Shown one piece after another: positions 63,168 through 64,000 of a stretch of DNA of 64,000 bases. The DNA is taken from NCBI GenBank assembly GCA_964035545.1, contig OZ037769.1:10021429-10085428 (forward strand), read 5' to 3'. Source of the DNA: Bugula neritina. Lineage: Eukaryota; Bryozoa; Gymnolaemata; Cheilostomatida; Bugulidae. Within the stretch, counting starts at the first letter, position 1, and every line of letters begins with the position of its first letter. A model generated the notes under the pieces. That model did not search any database, was not told the DNA's origin, and saw only the letters and a program-made list of their open reading frames with translations. A program made the position numbers and the translations under genes.

Positions 63168-63622
63168 AACACACTACATGTATCTTATGACTTGTGCGTG
63201 CGTGCAAGCGTGCGCGTGTGTATATATAGGCCTACACACTTACATACATACAGCAAAGGCATTAAGCAAGAAATTGATATACCAATTCATATATAAATAA
63301 GATTTAGTATTTATTTAAATATGTACTATTAATAGGTTGCACAGAATTGACAGAGGAGCACGTTTGAATAAAAATATATAAAAAATAACATTACAGTCAC
63401 AGCTACAGTGACCTTTATATGAGCATATGACAAAACTATATATATATATATATATATATATATCCTTAGCATGTTAGTGTAACTTGGTACAAACTTAAGG
63501 AAGATTTACAATTCTCCCCATTTCGTCACAGCAATAATATATAGGCTACACAGATCTCGATCAATAAAAAAACCAATAACCAATAACCAATAGCTTGTTG
63601 GGAGATCAATTAGGAATGTAAT
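62269..63622. other. Gene-free stretch between the two minus-strand genes
   Basis: It should contain the 3' UTR of the gamma-glutamyl hydrolase gene and the promoter of the unrecognised gene. It holds CA/AT microsatellites at 63135-63168 and 63437-63463. A TTTATT at 63310-63315 is a possible minus-strand AATAAA for GGH. No gene seen. Confidence 0.5.
63369..63418 (+). repeat. Short dispersed repeat, copy 2
   Basis: Second copy of the block at 60202, differing at one base near its end (GACCTTTA against GACTTTTA). Probably an end of an undescribed mobile element. Confidence 0.8.
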
Positions 63623-64000
63623 TCATTCAAACTTTGGTACATCAGCATCAGTGAAGTAGTAGTATTCTGAGAAAGTGTCGGAGAAAGTAGTGCAGTAGTT
63701 GTTAAACAGAAACAACTTCTCCTCGTGAACAGACTTGAATGACTGTTGATTCATTTTAGCTTGTTCAACAAGCGTATTAGAAAAATACTGCCCTACGAGG
63801 ATTGCGTGCAATGATCTGTTATAGGCCATGTTTAGGTGATGAAAGAAATTGGGTTTCTCGGGATGCCACTGAAGTCCAAAAAATGGGTATGACTTGGCTT
63901 CAATAGTCGAAGCATACTCTACACCATTGCCATCCGAGTTTGTGGTCAAGACATTGTAGAACCGATTTAATTGGGGAAGAGAAAAGTAGGTTTTCATGTA
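63623..64000 (-). CDS. GGH: Gamma-glutamyl hydrolase, C-terminal exon (partial)
   Basis: The minus-strand frame enters from beyond the window end and stops at 63623-63625. NVLTTNSDGNG, EAKSYPFFGLQWHPEKPNF and the helical tail match the C-terminal part of gamma-glutamyl hydrolase, a class I glutamine-amidotransferase-like peptidase of lysosomes that trims poly-gamma-glutamate from folates. The His of QWHPEKP is the catalytic histidine of the Cys-His pair; the nucleophile Cys would lie in the missing upstream part. The Met near 63997 is internal, not a start. An uninterrupted final exon of at least 378 bp is seen. The protein ends FTDADVPKFE, which has no counterpart that I recall. Confidence 0.92.
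   Translation of the reverse strand, partial: YMKTYFSLPQLNRFYNVLTTNSDGNGVEYASTIEAKSYPFFGLQWHPEKPNFFHHLNMAYNRSLHAILVGQYFSNTLVEQAKMNQQSFKSVHEEKLFLFNNYCTTFSDTFSEYYYFTDADVPKFE

Overview
Window type: AT-rich metazoan genomic DNA. Genes are split into many short exons with GT-AG introns, most introns carry minisatellites or microsatellites, and a tRNA-derived SINE family and a MITE family are dispersed through non-coding DNA. The proteins are those of a bilaterian invertebrate. A lophotrochozoan (mollusc-like) source is my guess from repeat style and protein divergence; nothing here proves it. No bacterial operon logic applies, and nearly all open frames longer than 60 codons are fragments of exons or chance frames.

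Layout: (1) 480-10241, plus strand: a complete VAC14 orthologue in 15 coding exons (699 residues), the scaffold of the PIKfyve/FIG4 PI(3,5)P2 complex. One intron holds about 1.67 kb of a 13-bp tandem repeat. Three of its splice sites have been copied by short tandem duplications. (2) 13712-50732, plus strand: one very long gene for a DPP6/DPP10-type inactive dipeptidyl peptidase, the Kv4-channel auxiliary subunit family. Five separate short exons spread over about 19 kb (13712, 18849, 26094, 29982, 32625) each start with ATG and end at a phase-0 donor, so each can join the same phase-0 exon at 33812 that encodes the juxtamembrane segment and membrane anchor. Nineteen shared exons follow (779 residues). 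The active-site Ser is replaced by Gly and the catalytic Asp by Glu. (3) 52883-56416, plus strand: a complete Derlin-2-like ERAD pseudoprotease in 7 exons (243 residues). (4) 57107-62268, minus strand: a six-exon gene for a 407-residue Pro/Ser/Thr-rich protein I do not recognise, convergent with the derlin gene and almost touching it. (5) 63623-64000, minus strand: the last exon of gamma-glutamyl hydrolase, running off the window.

Mobile and repeated DNA: four copies of one tRNA-Thr-like SINE (two with clear 15-18 bp target duplications), two copies of a roughly 290-bp MITE with terminal inverted repeats of about 50 bp, a putative solo LTR inside the first DPP intron, a short dispersed repeat at 60202/63369, several fold-back sequences, and more than 15 tandem arrays.

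The genes are not functionally linked in any obvious way (endolysosomal lipid signalling, K+ channel modulation, ER quality control, unknown, folate hydrolysis). The most interesting structure is the five-exon set of alternative N-termini in the DPP gene, which matches the multi-promoter design known for vertebrate DPP6 and DPP10.
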